Shown here: piece after piece, positions 37,388-46,020 of the stretch
Layout of the letters: each line of letters starts with the position of its first letter
How positions within the stretch are numbered: position 1 is the first letter of the stretch
From: Rhodopseudomonas palustris
GTDB lineage: Bacteria; Pseudomonadota; Alphaproteobacteria; Rhizobiales; Xanthobacteraceae
Assembly (NCBI RefSeq): GCF_003031265.1
Contig: NZ_CP019966.1
Coordinates: 1,488,001 to 1,552,000 of the forward strand
Direction of reading: 5' to 3'
DNA: 64,000 nucleotides
Notes under the pieces: generated by a model
What the model was told of the DNA's origin: nothing
Seen by the model: the letters and a program-made list of their open reading frames with translations, nothing else
The model's database searches: none
Position numbers and translations under genes: made by a program

Positions 37388-38335
37388 ATGTCGCAATCCG
37401 CCGAGCCCCGTGTCGTCACTGAGCCAGCATGGGACCTCGGCGAGATCGTCGCCGAACTCGCAGGGCTCCGCGCCATCTCTCAGCGGCGGCGCTATCGCAG
37501 CCGGTCGCTGCCGGAATTGCCGTCGCGCGAAGCGGTGGCCGGCATCGTCGATGCCTTGGTGGCGGCGCTTTATCCGCGTCACTTCGGGCCGGCGGGGCTG
37601 TCGGAAGACAGTCTCGACATCTATGTTGCCGACACCATCGAGCAGGCGCTGCGCCGGCTGCGCCGCGAGGTCGGGCGCGAATTGCGCCTTGCCGATCTCG
37701 ACGGCGCCGCCACGCCCGGCGAGATCGAACAGCAGGCGCTGACCATCGCGGCGGAGTTCGCCCACGATCTGCCGCGGATCCGGGCGCTGCTCGACAGCGA
37801 TATTCGCGCTGCGTTCGATGGCGATCCGGCAGCGAAGAGCCTGGACGAAGTCGTGTTCTGCTATCCGGGTGTTGCCGCGATGATCCGGCATCGCATCGCA
37901 CACCGGCTCTACGTGCTCGGCGTGCCCATGCTGGCCCGGATCGTCGCGGAGATCGCCCATGCGCAGACCGGCATCGACATCCATCCCGGCGCGACCATCG
38001 GCGAGAGCTTCTTCATCGATCACGGCACCGGCGTGGTGATCGGAGAGACTGCGCGGATCGGCAAGCGGGTGCGCCTATATCAAGCCGTGACGCTCGGCGC
38101 CAAGCGGTTCGAGACCGATGAGCACGGCCGCATCGTCAAGGGTGGCGACCGTCATCCGATCATCGAGGACGAGGTCGTGATCTATGCCGGCGCCACTGTG
38201 CTCGGGCGGGTGACGATCGGGCAGGGCTCACAGGTTGGCGGCGGCGTCTGGCTGACGCGCGACGTGCCGCCGAACAGCGTCATCACCCAGGCCAAGGCGC
38301 GGTATGACGCCTTCGAGGACGGTGGCGGTATCTGA
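37388..38335 (+). CDS. Serine O-acetyltransferase (EpsC/CysE family)
   Basis: The protein has 315 residues. It makes O-acetyl-L-serine from serine and acetyl-CoA, the carbon skeleton for cysteine. The N-terminal helical half (about 1-195) is longer than in CysE and typical of the EpsC group. The left-handed beta-helix has IDIHPGATIGESFFIDHGTG, then VIGETARIGKRVRLYQAVTL and GATVLGRVTIGQGS. The key acid/base His and Asp are in the DIHPGA and IDHGTG segments. In family 2A encapsulin loci this gene pairs cysteine synthesis with desulfurase cargo. GGAG lies 8 bases before the ATG at 37388. Confidence 0.93.
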   Translation: MSQSAEPRVVTEPAWDLGEIVAELAGLRAISQRRRYRSRSLPELPSREAVAGIVDALVAALYPRHFGPAGLSEDSLDIYVADTIEQALRRLRREVGRELRLADLDGAATPGEIEQQALTIAAEFAHDLPRIRALLDSDIRAAFDGDPAAKSLDEVVFCYPGVAAMIRHRIAHRLYVLGVPMLARIVAEIAHAQTGIDIHPGATIGESFFIDHGTGVVIGETARIGKRVRLYQAVTLGAKRFETDEHGRIVKGGDRHPIIEDEVVIYAGATVLGRVTIGQGSQVGGGVWLTRDVPPNSVITQAKARYDAFEDGGGI

Positions 38336-38509
38336 GGCCGCGTGCCTGCGAAAGAATTTTCTCTCGTTTGGTGCTTTCGGGTCAGATCTTGGTCGCGATT
38401 TACTGTCAGCGCGACCGACGCGTTGTTTTTATTCTCCAGGCATTGCGATGCGGGAGGCCGGCCGGTAGTCGATAGGGAACGCCGCCACGCGGGCGGCCAC
38501 CTGGAATCG

Positions 38510-39631
38510 ATGAACGAGCCCATTATGAATGCTCCCTGGCAACCGCCCGCGGGAGAGCGCCCCGCCTTTGTATCGTCGCAGCCGACGACCGGTATTCTGA
38601 TCGACCGTGTCCGCAAGGTGTACCCGGCGCGGAAGAGCAGCGCCGAAGTGGTCGCCCTCGACGACATCAGCCTGACCGTGCCGAAAGGCTCGATCCTCGG
38701 CGTGATCGGCCGCAGCGGTGCCGGCAAGTCGACGCTGATCCGGCTGATCAACGGCCTCGACAAGCCGTCGAGCGGTCGCGTCGTCGTCAACGGCGTCGAA
38801 ATCACCGCGCTGTCCGAACGCGATCTGCGCACCGCGCGGCGCTCGATCGGCATGGTGTTCCAGCACTTCAATCTGCTGTCGTCGCGCACCGCGTTCGGCA
38901 ACGTCGCGCTGCCGCTCGAGATCGCCGGCACGCCCAAAGCCGAGATCGAAAAGCGCGTGCTGCCGCTCTTGGACATGGTCGGGCTCGCCGACAAGCGTGA
39001 TCGCTATCCGGCGGAGCTGTCCGGCGGTCAGAAGCAGCGCGTCGGCATTGCCCGGGCACTCGCGACCGAACCTTCGGTGCTGCTGTCGGACGAAGCCACC
39101 TCGGCGCTCGATCCGGAAACCACCGATCAGATCCTCGAGTTGTTGAAGCAGATCAATCGCGATCTGCATCTCACCATCCTGTTCATCACCCACGAGATGG
39201 CTGTGGTGAAAGCGCTGGCCGACCGCGTCGCGGTGATCGAAGGCGGCCGCATCGTCGAGGACGGCGCAACCTTCGATGTGTTCGCCACCCCGCGCCATGA
39301 GGTGACGCGGCGGTTTGTCTCGTCGGTGACCGGCAGCGGCGCGCCGGACTGGCTCTTGGAAAAGCTGCAGCCGCAGCAGCCGCCGGGCGGCCAGGCGGTG
39401 CTGCGCATCACCTTCAAGGGCAGCGACGCCAACCAGCCGCTGCTGTCGCGGGTGTCGCGCGATCTCGGCGTCAATCTCAACATTCTCTCGGGTCAGGTCG
39501 AGATGATCGCCGGCCATCCGTTCGGCACGCTGATCGTGTCGCTCGACGCTGGTCCCGACGTGCTGCGCCAGGTGATCGCGCAACTGTCGGCGGGCAACAA
39601 TCTGGTGGAGCAGCTCGGCTATGTCGCCTGA
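38510..39631 (+). CDS. metN: Methionine-type ABC transporter ATPase MetN
   Basis: The protein has 373 residues. Walker A is GRSGAGKST, the signature is [15 protein letters not shown], Walker B is [12 protein letters not shown] and the switch His is in [10 protein letters not shown]. The C-terminal NIL domain (about 285-373; [16 protein letters not shown]) senses methionine and inhibits transport. ATG 38510 or the downstream ATG 38525 could be the start; longer frames run into non-conserved sequence. It overlaps metI by 11 bases. The importer brings in methionine or related sulfur compounds, consistent with the encapsulin sulfur locus just upstream. Confidence 0.93.
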   Translation: MNEPIMNAPWQPPAGERPAFVSSQPTTGILIDRVRKVYPARKSSAEVVALDDISLTVPKGSILGVIGRSGAGKSTLIRLINGLDKPSSGRVVVNGVEITALSERDLRTARRSIGMVFQHFNLLSSRTAFGNVALPLEIAGTPKAEIEKRVLPLLDMVGLADKRDRYPAELSGGQKQRVGIARALATEPSVLLSDEATSALDPETTDQILELLKQINRDLHLTILFITHEMAVVKALADRVAVIEGGRIVEDGATFDVFATPRHEVTRRFVSSVTGSGAPDWLLEKLQPQQPPGGQAVLRITFKGSDANQPLLSRVSRDLGVNLNILSGQVEMIAGHPFGTLIVSLDAGPDVLRQVIAQLSAGNNLVEQLGYVA

Positions 39632-40289
39632 ACTCATTCGCATGATTGCGTCGTCGACGCTCGACACCCTCTATATGGTCGGCTTGGCGGGGCTGTTTGG
39701 CACGCTGATCGGTCTGCCGCTCGGTATCTTCCTCGCCACCTCTCAGGCCGGCGAGCTGTTTGCCGCCCCGATCGCCAATCGCCTGATCGGCGTCGTCGTC
39801 AACGCGACGCGCTCGACGCCGTTCATCATCCTGGTGGTGGCGATCGTGCCGCTGACCCGGCTGATCGCCGGCACCTCGATCGGCACCGCAGCGGCGACCG
39901 TGCCGCTGACGATCGCTGCGATTCCATTCATCGCTCGTGTGATCGAAGCGGCGATCCGCGAGGTCGATCACGGCCTGATCGAAGCCGCGCGTGCGTTCGG
40001 CGCCAGCCCGCTGCAGATCGTCCGCAAGGTGCTGCTGCCCGAAGCGATGCCGGCGGTGACGATGGCGTTGACGCTCACCATCGTCAGCCTGCTCGGCTAT
40101 TCGGCGATGGTCGGTGCCGTCGGCGGTGGCGGCCTCGGCGACCTCGGCATTCGCTACGGCTATCAGCGCTTCATGCCGGAGGTGATGCTGACCGTGGTGC
40201 TGGTGCTGATCGCGCTGGTGCAGGGCGTGCAGACACTTGGCGACACGCTGGCGCGCAAGCTCGATAAGCGCCGCATCCGCCGTCACTGA
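39621..40289 (+). CDS. metI: Methionine-type ABC transporter permease MetI
   Basis: The protein has 222 residues with five membrane segments. Early motifs are [18 protein letters not shown] and [16 protein letters not shown]. The EAA loop reads [19 protein letters not shown], followed by [20 protein letters not shown], which is close to the MetI consensus. Translationally coupled to metN through the 11-base overlap and followed after 29 bases by metQ. Confidence 0.94.
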   Translation: MSPELIRMIASSTLDTLYMVGLAGLFGTLIGLPLGIFLATSQAGELFAAPIANRLIGVVVNATRSTPFIILVVAIVPLTRLIAGTSIGTAAATVPLTIAAIPFIARVIEAAIREVDHGLIEAARAFGASPLQIVRKVLLPEAMPAVTMALTLTIVSLLGYSAMVGAVGGGGLGDLGIRYGYQRFMPEVMLTVVLVLIALVQGVQTLGDTLARKLDKRRIRRH

Positions 40290-40318
40290 TTTTCGCTGTT
40301 CAGACCAGGAGTATTCGA

Positions 40319-41092
40319 ATGCGCCGTCTTGCCGTCTCCCTGATCGCGCTGGCTTTCGCCGGCGCTGCCCATGCCGAAACCATCCGTGTCGGCGTCACCG
40401 CCGGCCCGCATGCCGAGATCATCGACGTGGTCAAGAAGGTCGCCGCCGAGCGCGGCCTCGACATCAAGCCTGTCGAGTTCACCGACTACGTGGTGCCGAA
40501 CCAAGCGCTGGCGCAGAAGGAACTCGAGGCCAATTCGTTTCAGCACGAGCCCTATCTGAAGGCGCAGGTCGCCAAGACCGGCTGGAAGATCGTCAAGGTC
40601 GCCAACACCATCGCGTCGCCGCAGGGCGTGTACTCGGTCAAGGTCAAGACGCTCGCCGATCTCAAGCAGGGCGCAACCGTGGCGATCGCCAACGATCCGT
40701 CCAACGGCGCGCGCGGCCTGCAGATCCTGGCGCTGCATGGCTTGATCAAGCTGAAGGAGGGCGTCGGCGCCACCGCGACGGTCGCCGACATCATCGACAA
40801 TCCGAAGAAGCTGAAATTCGTCGAACTCGACGCCGCGCAGCTGCCGCGCTCGTTGCAGGACGTCGATCTGGTCTCGATCAACAACAACTACGCGGTGCAG
40901 GCCGGTCTCGATCCGTCCAAGGACGCGCTCGCCCGTGAGAACGTCGAAGGCCCCTGGGTCAATATCATCGCGGTGCGCGAAGAGGATAAGGACAAGCCCT
41001 GGGTCAAGCAGCTGATCGACGCCTATCACTCCGACCCGGTCAAGCAGTTCGTCGAAACCCGCTTCAAGGGCACGTATATCCCGGCGTGGTGA
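40319..41092 (+). CDS. metQ: Methionine-type ABC transporter substrate-binding protein MetQ
   Basis: The protein has 257 residues of the NlpA family. The signal peptide is RRLAVSLIALAFAGAAHA. The core is IRVGVTAGPHAEI, FTDYVVPNQALAQKELEANS, FQHEPYLKAQVAKTG and IANDPSNGARGLQILALHG. E. coli MetQ is a lipoprotein; no lipobox Cys is seen here, so it is probably soluble in the periplasm. A second MetQ paralogue sits at 43074 on the other strand. Confidence 0.94.
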   Translation: MRRLAVSLIALAFAGAAHAETIRVGVTAGPHAEIIDVVKKVAAERGLDIKPVEFTDYVVPNQALAQKELEANSFQHEPYLKAQVAKTGWKIVKVANTIASPQGVYSVKVKTLADLKQGATVAIANDPSNGARGLQILALHGLIKLKEGVGATATVADIIDNPKKLKFVELDAAQLPRSLQDVDLVSINNNYAVQAGLDPSKDALARENVEGPWVNIIAVREEDKDKPWVKQLIDAYHSDPVKQFVETRFKGTYIPAW

Positions 41093-41128
41093 GGACGCGC
41101 CGCGCTCTGCGGCTACTCCTGACAGATG

Positions 41129-41221
41129 CGTCATCGCCGGGCTTGACCCGGCGATCCATCAGTCTTTGCAAGATGCGCGCTACGCGCGCGATGGATCCGC
41201 GGGTCAAGCCCGCGGATGACG
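41129..41221. repeat. Palindromic repeat, 'cgtcatcgccgggcttgaccc' family
   Basis: CGTCATCGCCGGGCTTGACC at the left and GGGTCAAGCCCGCGGATGAC at the right pair imperfectly, with an internal GATCCAT / ATGGATC pair and a CGCGCTACGCGCGCG core. It lies directly after metQ. Confidence 0.8.
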
Positions 41222-41290
41222 TTGTATTCGCGGTAACGCCTCAACTTCAATCAACCTGGCCAAACAACTACGCCGCCTCGATCGTAGAAC

Positions 41291-41388
41291 GTAGCCCGGA
41301 TGGAGCGCAGCGCAATCCGGGTCCTTTAATAACGCCGTGCTTAACGGCAGGCGCCGCCCCGCATTTCGCTTCGCTCCATGCGGGCTAC
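41291..41388. repeat. Palindromic repeat, 'gtagcccggatggagcg' family
   Basis: Left arm GTAGCCCGGATGGAGCG pairs with right arm CGCTCCATGCGGGCTAC with one main mismatch. It is followed at 41407-41424 by a separate hairpin CGCCCGC-TTTC-GCGGGCG plus ATGACG, which looks like a fragment of another repeat. Confidence 0.8.
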
Positions 41389-41481
41389 TGGACTGGGATA
41401 CTGGGTCGCCCGCTTTCGCGGGCGATGACGGCAGGGGTCGGCATGCGCGCCTGCTTCGCTGGTTAATCACGTCCTCTCCCC

Positions 41482-41565
41482 CTCATTGCGAGCGCAGCGA
41501 AGCAATCCATAAAGTCTCGTGTACGGAGCTGGATTGCTTCGTCGGCTTCGCCCCTCGCAATGACG
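41482..41565. repeat. Interspersed palindromic repeat, 'cgtcattgcgag' family, copy 3
   Basis: CTCATTGCGAG ... CTCGCAATGACGG, with inner AAGCAATCCA / TGGATTGCTT arms. A slightly diverged copy of the elements at 21495 and 37255. Confidence 0.8.
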
Positions 41566-41640
41566 GTGCGGAGAGGCGCGGCGGAACGCTGACGCTCCGC
41601 CGCCCGGCCTAAGTCGTCCGCCTGTCCTCAGTCCTTTTCC

Positions 41641-42978
41641 TCAGCTCCACACCCCGCTGCGCCGGTCCTCGACCCGCTTGGCCTTGTGCGTGGCCCGCGG
41701 CAGGGTGTCGGGCTTCAGCACCGAGACCGCGGCCGAGACGCCGGTGATGGCCTTGAGCTTGCGTTCGAACCGGTCGGCGAGCGTCTGAGTCTCGCCGTTG
41801 TAGCCGTGGATGTGCTCAACCTCGACGGTGAGGCGGTCGAGGTGATTGATCCGGTCGACTACCAGCCGATATTCGCCGGTCAGCTCATGATCCTGCCGCG
41901 CGACGGCTTCGACGTCGCTGGGGAACAGGTTGACGCCTTTGATGATCAGCATGTCGTCGCGCCGGCCATGCACGCCGTTGAGCCGGATCGCGGTGCGGCC
42001 GCAGCGGCACGGCTCCGGATTGAAGCTGACGATGTCGCCGGTGCGGAAACGGATCATCGGCCGCGCCGTTTTCTGCAGCGTGGTCAGCACCATTTCGCCG
42101 CGGTCTCCCGGCTTCACCGGCTCACCGCTGTCGGGATCAATCACTTCGACCAGGATGTGGTCTTCGGCCCAGTGCAGCCCTTCCTTCTGCTCGCACATCC
42201 CGGCGCAAGAGCCGAAGATGTCGGACAGGCCGTAATAGTCGTACACCGACGCACCCCACAGCTGCTCGATGCGGCCCCGGGTCTCGGGGATCGAGCCGCC
42301 GGGCTCGCCAGCGACAAAGATTCGGCGGACAGCCAGATCCTTGCGGAGATCGTAGCCTTCTTTGATCGCGGTCTCGCCGAGGTACCAGGCGTAAGACGGT
42401 GTGGTCCAGATCACCGTGGCCTGGAACTGGCGAAGGATCTGCAGCAGCCGGTCGGACGGAATGGTGCCAGCGTGGATCGTCAGCGCGCCGAGCTTCTGCG
42501 CGCCGAGCACGCACGGACCGCCGATGAACAGCGAGAAGTTCAGCGAGTGCACGTAGCGATCGCTCGGCCGCATTCCGGACGACCAGAACTGGCGCGCCTC
42601 ATAGTCGATCCAGCCGTCGAAGTCGGACTGCGTGAACGGCGAGGCGGTCGGCACGCCGGTCGAGCCGGACGACGCGGAGATATAGACGATGTCACGCTCC
42701 GGCACTGCGACGAGATCGCCGAACGGCGGCACTGCGATTTGGCGGTCACGCAGCGTGCGCTTGTCGATGAACGGAAAGCGGCGGATATCGTCGAGCGATT
42801 TGATTTGGCCCGGCGAAACCTTCGCGGCGTCGAACGCGGCGCGATAGGCCGGCGAGCCCGCATAGGCATGGGCGACGTGCTTTTGCAGCAGCGACAGTTT
42901 CAGCGCGTCCCAGTCGGCGCGCGATTGGGTTTCGAGCTTGGCGTCCCAATACGGCCGCTCGTCGGAAGTCGTGGTCAT
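41641..42978 (-). CDS. Phenylacetate-CoA ligase family protein (PaaK-like)
   Basis: The protein has 445 residues. The adenylate-forming P-loop is YISASSGSTGVPTASPFT. Later motifs are YDYYGLSDIFGSC and IRFRTGDIVSFNPEPCRCGR, with the Cys cluster typical of PaaK. RRDDMLIIKGVNLFPSDVE is the hinge. It activates an aryl acid, for example phenylacetate, to the CoA ester. No paa ring-cleavage genes are nearby, so the true substrate is open. The protein would be in the cytoplasm. ATG 42978 is used because the family N-terminus is close to PYWDAKLETQSRADWDALK. A MetQ-like gene lies upstream on the same strand. Confidence 0.9.
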   Translation of the reverse strand: MTTTSDERPYWDAKLETQSRADWDALKLSLLQKHVAHAYAGSPAYRAAFDAAKVSPGQIKSLDDIRRFPFIDKRTLRDRQIAVPPFGDLVAVPERDIVYISASSGSTGVPTASPFTQSDFDGWIDYEARQFWSSGMRPSDRYVHSLNFSLFIGGPCVLGAQKLGALTIHAGTIPSDRLLQILRQFQATVIWTTPSYAWYLGETAIKEGYDLRKDLAVRRIFVAGEPGGSIPETRGRIEQLWGASVYDYYGLSDIFGSCAGMCEQKEGLHWAEDHILVEVIDPDSGEPVKPGDRGEMVLTTLQKTARPMIRFRTGDIVSFNPEPCRCGRTAIRLNGVHGRRDDMLIIKGVNLFPSDVEAVARQDHELTGEYRLVVDRINHLDRLTVEVEHIHGYNGETQTLADRFERKLKAITGVSAAVSVLKPDTLPRATHKAKRVEDRRSGVWS

Positions 42979-43073
42979 GTGCAGTGTTCCTGAATGCCGA
43001 CGACCGGCCGCAGGGCGGCCGGTCGCGTTGTCGATGATAGAAATGGCGTGGATCGTCGTCTCGGCAGCCGGTC

Positions 43074-43859
43074 TCACCAGGTAGTGAGAATGGTGCCGTT
43101 GAAGCGCTTTTCGGTGAAGGCCTTCACCTCTGGTGAGCGATAGATCTCGACGAACTTCTTCAGTGTGGCGTTGTCCTTGTTCTTGGCGCGGACCGCGAAC
43201 ACCAGGTTCCAGTTGGTGTCGGCGCCCTCGAGCAGCAGCGCACTCTTCGGATCGAGGCCGGCGCTCAGCGCGTAGTTGAGATTGACCGCCGAGAAATCGA
43301 GGTCGTTCAGCGAGCGCGGCAGCTGTGCGGCGTCGAGTTCGACGATCTTCAGATGCTTGGGGTTCTCGGCGATGTCGGCGATCGTCGCCTTGATGCCGAT
43401 GCCCGGCTTCAGCTTGATCAGCCCGGCCTTCTCGAACAGCTGCAGCGCACGGGCGCCGTTGGAAGGATCGTTCGGGATCGCGGCGCGGGCGCCGTCCTTG
43501 ATGTCGGTCAGCGTCTTGACCTTGTTCGAATAGATCCCGATCGGCACGATGATGCTCTTGGCGATCGAGACGATGTCGTAGCCGCGCTGCGCCACCTGGT
43601 TGTCGAGATAGGGCTGGTGTTGGAAGTTGTTGATGTCGAGATCGTCCTGCGCCAGCGCCGCATTCGGCACAGTGTAGTCGGTGAATTCGGTGATCTTCAC
43701 CTCGATGCCCTGCTTGGCGGCGAGGTCGCCGGCGTAGCGCAGGATCTCGGCGTACGGACCGGCGGTGGTGCCGATCCGGACCACCTCGGTGCTGAAGGCC
43801 GGGGCCGCGGCGGTGAGCGCGGCGAAAGCGGCCGCGGCGAAAACGAGTTTACGAACCAT
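43074..43859 (-). CDS. Second MetQ/NlpA-family substrate-binding protein
   Basis: The protein has 261 residues. It shares with MetQ at 40319 the blocks IGTTAGPYAEI, FTDYTVPNAALAQDDLDINN, FQHQPYLDNQV and NDPSNGARALQLFE. The signal peptide is VRKLVFAAAAFAALTAAAPA; no lipobox is seen. No ATPase or permease accompanies it, so it may feed the MetNI pair encoded 3 kb away or bind a different sulfur amino acid. It is 95 bases upstream of the PaaK-like gene on the same strand. Confidence 0.92.
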   Translation of the reverse strand: MVRKLVFAAAAFAALTAAAPAFSTEVVRIGTTAGPYAEILRYAGDLAAKQGIEVKITEFTDYTVPNAALAQDDLDINNFQHQPYLDNQVAQRGYDIVSIAKSIIVPIGIYSNKVKTLTDIKDGARAAIPNDPSNGARALQLFEKAGLIKLKPGIGIKATIADIAENPKHLKIVELDAAQLPRSLNDLDFSAVNLNYALSAGLDPKSALLLEGADTNWNLVFAVRAKNKDNATLKKFVEIYRSPEVKAFTEKRFNGTILTTW

Positions 43860-44110
43860 GGGAATTGAACCTCGATACGTGACCATCTTGGTGGTCGTGG
43901 TTTGCGGGGAAACTATCGGCCGCCCGATCCGGCGGCCATTTCGAAATCCGCAGCGGAGCGAGATCGGCATTTCCCGATCCTGCGCTGCCGCAGAAGATTC
44001 GTGTCGTGGGCGCGGCTCATGGTGCCAGCCGCGCCTCCGCGACGATCACGTCGCGAAAGCGGCTTTGGCGGCCCGTTCTGGATAGGGGTGAGAAACGCCG
44101 CCGCTCCGGG

Positions 44111-44302
44111 CTATTGCAGCCGCGGACGGCCTTCCTTCCAGCAGCGGGTCGCGGCCTTCTGGGCGGCGACCAGCGAACCGAACGACCGGCGCTCCAGACT
44201 GTTGAAGTCGTGATGCGCGGCGAAGAAGCAGAACTTGCGTCCGTCCCGGACGACGATGCCGGCGGTGCGGGCTTGAACTTCGATAACGTAAGCGTCGGAC
44301 AT
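44111..44302 (-). CDS. Small conserved hypothetical protein
   Basis: The protein has 63 residues, starting MSDAYVIEVQARTAGIVVRD and containing RKFCFFAAHHDFNSLER, then a short Ala/Lys helix. It looks like a compact beta-strand-rich polypeptide typical of conserved small proteins in Bradyrhizobiaceae. No function can be assigned. It is the only convincing gene in the 44-45 kb stretch. Confidence 0.6.
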   Translation of the reverse strand: MSDAYVIEVQARTAGIVVRDGRKFCFFAAHHDFNSLERRSFGSLVAAQKAATRCWKEGRPRLQ

Positions 44303-44374
44303 GACTCTCCCACTGGCAAAGCCAGCGCCTTCTGAATCTCTGATGATGTCGGTGGTGTCGAAACGGTGTCGGCG

Positions 44375-44536
44375 TCAGCCGAGATTCATTCGACAGCTAC
44401 AACAGAGGCCGGAACGGGAGAGTGCGCGTCCCGACGAGATCACGCCGCGCAAGGCCGAGACGGCCGTGATGAGCGCAAGCGGAGAACCGAATTGCGGTGC
44501 AGTTAAGTTACCAATGGCCGAGATGTTGGCGTTCAT
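44375..44536 (-). CDS. Possible small protein, low support
   Basis: 53 residues starting MNANISAIGNLTAPQFGS, followed by LALITAVSALRG and a Cys pair near the end (LCCSC). It is supported only by a good GGAGAT ribosome-binding site 6 bases before the ATG. There is no family match and no conserved neighbour. It may be a chance frame. Confidence 0.3.
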   Translation of the reverse strand: MNANISAIGNLTAPQFGSPLALITAVSALRGVISSGRALSRSGLCCSCRMNLG

Positions 44537-44996
44537 GAGCCGATCTCCGTCAACAAAGGAGCCCACGAGCCGTGTCGTGGCGCTTTAGCGATTAAACCCG
44601 CGGCGCAAGCTGCTCCGTCAAATCCCGCGATCCGAGCTCACGAAGAACGTCGGACGAGCCAACTCTGCCAAACGCCGGTGTGAAGTCAACGTGCGCCGAA
44701 AAATAAGATCGATTTGGCGCGGGATCGCGCGAATGAGAAAACGCCGCGGTTTGCGCGATCCGATGAAGAGAACTTTCTGCTGCGGCGCACGCACCCGCGA
44801 ACCGGCTCGAAACAGGCACTCTGTTCGCGACTCTCTGTTGAGTACGGAAATGATGGCTCGCTTGAAGAGGTATCATTCAGGATAAGTTGCGAGTCACTCG
44901 TGATCAGAGCCGCAGCCCCCCTCCGACAGGTGGGCTTGATGAGGGACCGATGTCCCGATCAAATGCAGCGTCGGCACTCCGGTCTCGCAGCCCCGC
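44537..44996. other. Intergenic region upstream of draT
   Basis: 460 bases in which no frame is convincing on either strand. No sigma-54 element, NtrC dyad or clear palindrome was found. It presumably contains the draT promoter. Confidence 0.5.
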
Positions 44997-45830
44997 ATGG
45001 ACGAACCTATCCCTTCTCCTCCGGTGAGCGAGGATCCTGAACGTTGGTACTGCACCAATATGGTGGGCGTGCCGGTCGGGCTGATCGGCTCGACGGCGTT
45101 CAATCGCTGCCTGCGGCGGATCACCATCCATGGCACGCGTGAGACCCATCCCGGCCTGTTCCGCCTATTGGCGGCTTGCGAGTATCCGGCGACGGCCGCC
45201 GAAGTGTTTGAGCACTACATGGAGCTTGAGTTCGGCCTCGCGCCGGGAGCGCAGCAGCCCGGCTCAGCGCGGCATCCGACCAGCTATCTCGATCTGCTAC
45301 GCGGCTGGGGCGTCGAGTCCGATTGCCCGAAGGCGGCGGTACTGAAGGGCTGGGTCGAGAGCCGGTTCGGTCTGGTGCCGACCTTTCACAAGCAGCGGCT
45401 CGGACTATTTCCGTCGGCGGCGTGGGCGACCTATCTGCAGGAGAAGACCGACGTCCGCTTTCACAACAACTGCATCTTCCAGCAATTCGATTTGCTCTAC
45501 GAGTACTGCCAATGGAGCATCCGCCGCTTCAAGACACCGGGCCCGCGTTTCGTGCGGTTGTGGCGCGGCACCAATGATGTCGAGCAGCAGCTGGTCGAGG
45601 GCGATGCAAGGCAGCGGCTATGCACGGTTCGGCTGAACAATCTGGTGTCGTTCAGCGACTCCAAAGAACGCGCCGAGGAGTTCGGCGACTGGGTGCTGGA
45701 GACCGAGGTGCCGACGGTGAAGCTGCTGTTCTTTCCCGGCCTTCTGCAGCGCCAGGTGCTCGGCTATGAAGGCGAGTTCCTGGTGATCGGGGGCAACTAC
45801 AAGGTGCGCGCGTATCACGGGTGGTTTTGA
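44997..45830 (+). CDS. draT: NAD+-dinitrogen-reductase ADP-ribosyltransferase DraT
   Basis: The protein has 277 residues. DraT transfers ADP-ribose from NAD to a conserved arginine of the nitrogenase Fe protein, switching it off in response to ammonium or darkness. Family blocks are RWYCTNMVGVPVGLIGSTAF, FRLLAACEYPATAAEVFEHY, LLRGWGVESDCPKAAVLKGW and VRLWRGTNDVE. The C-terminal piece FLVIGGNYKVRAYHGWF is typical. Its target Arg is present in AnfH (R100) encoded 6 kb away. The partner hydrolase DraG is not in this window. It is convergent with the anf-linked split-barrel gene. Confidence 0.95.
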   Translation: MDEPIPSPPVSEDPERWYCTNMVGVPVGLIGSTAFNRCLRRITIHGTRETHPGLFRLLAACEYPATAAEVFEHYMELEFGLAPGAQQPGSARHPTSYLDLLRGWGVESDCPKAAVLKGWVESRFGLVPTFHKQRLGLFPSAAWATYLQEKTDVRFHNNCIFQQFDLLYEYCQWSIRRFKTPGPRFVRLWRGTNDVEQQLVEGDARQRLCTVRLNNLVSFSDSKERAEEFGDWVLETEVPTVKLLFFPGLLQRQVLGYEGEFLVIGGNYKVRAYHGWF

Positions 45831-45878
45831 GGGACGTTGTCCAGGATATCGCAGCGGTTCGCCGAAGGCCTTTCAACG

Positions 45879-46001
45879 CGTCATTCCGGGGCGCTCGCGT
45901 CAGCGAGCGAACCCGGAATCTTGTCGTTCGAGGCACCAGCGGGCTTTCGAGCACCTCGGGATTCCGGGTTCGCGGCCTTTCGGCCGCGCCCCGGAATGAC
46001 G
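45879..46001. repeat. Palindromic repeat, 'cgtcattccggggcg' family
   Basis: Outer arms CGTCATTCCGGGGCG and CGCCCCGGAATGACG flank an imperfectly paired middle with CGCTCGCG, AACCCGGAAT / ATTCCGGGTT and GCGGCC. It fills the space between convergent draT and the split-barrel gene and may double as a transcription stop. Confidence 0.8.
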
Positions 46002-46020
46002 GCGTGGGGAGCGGGCCCCG

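Noticed and set aside
38336..38509. SAM riboswitch upstream of metN
   Set aside because: No SAM-I or SAM-II conserved blocks were seen in this stretch or upstream of the second metQ.
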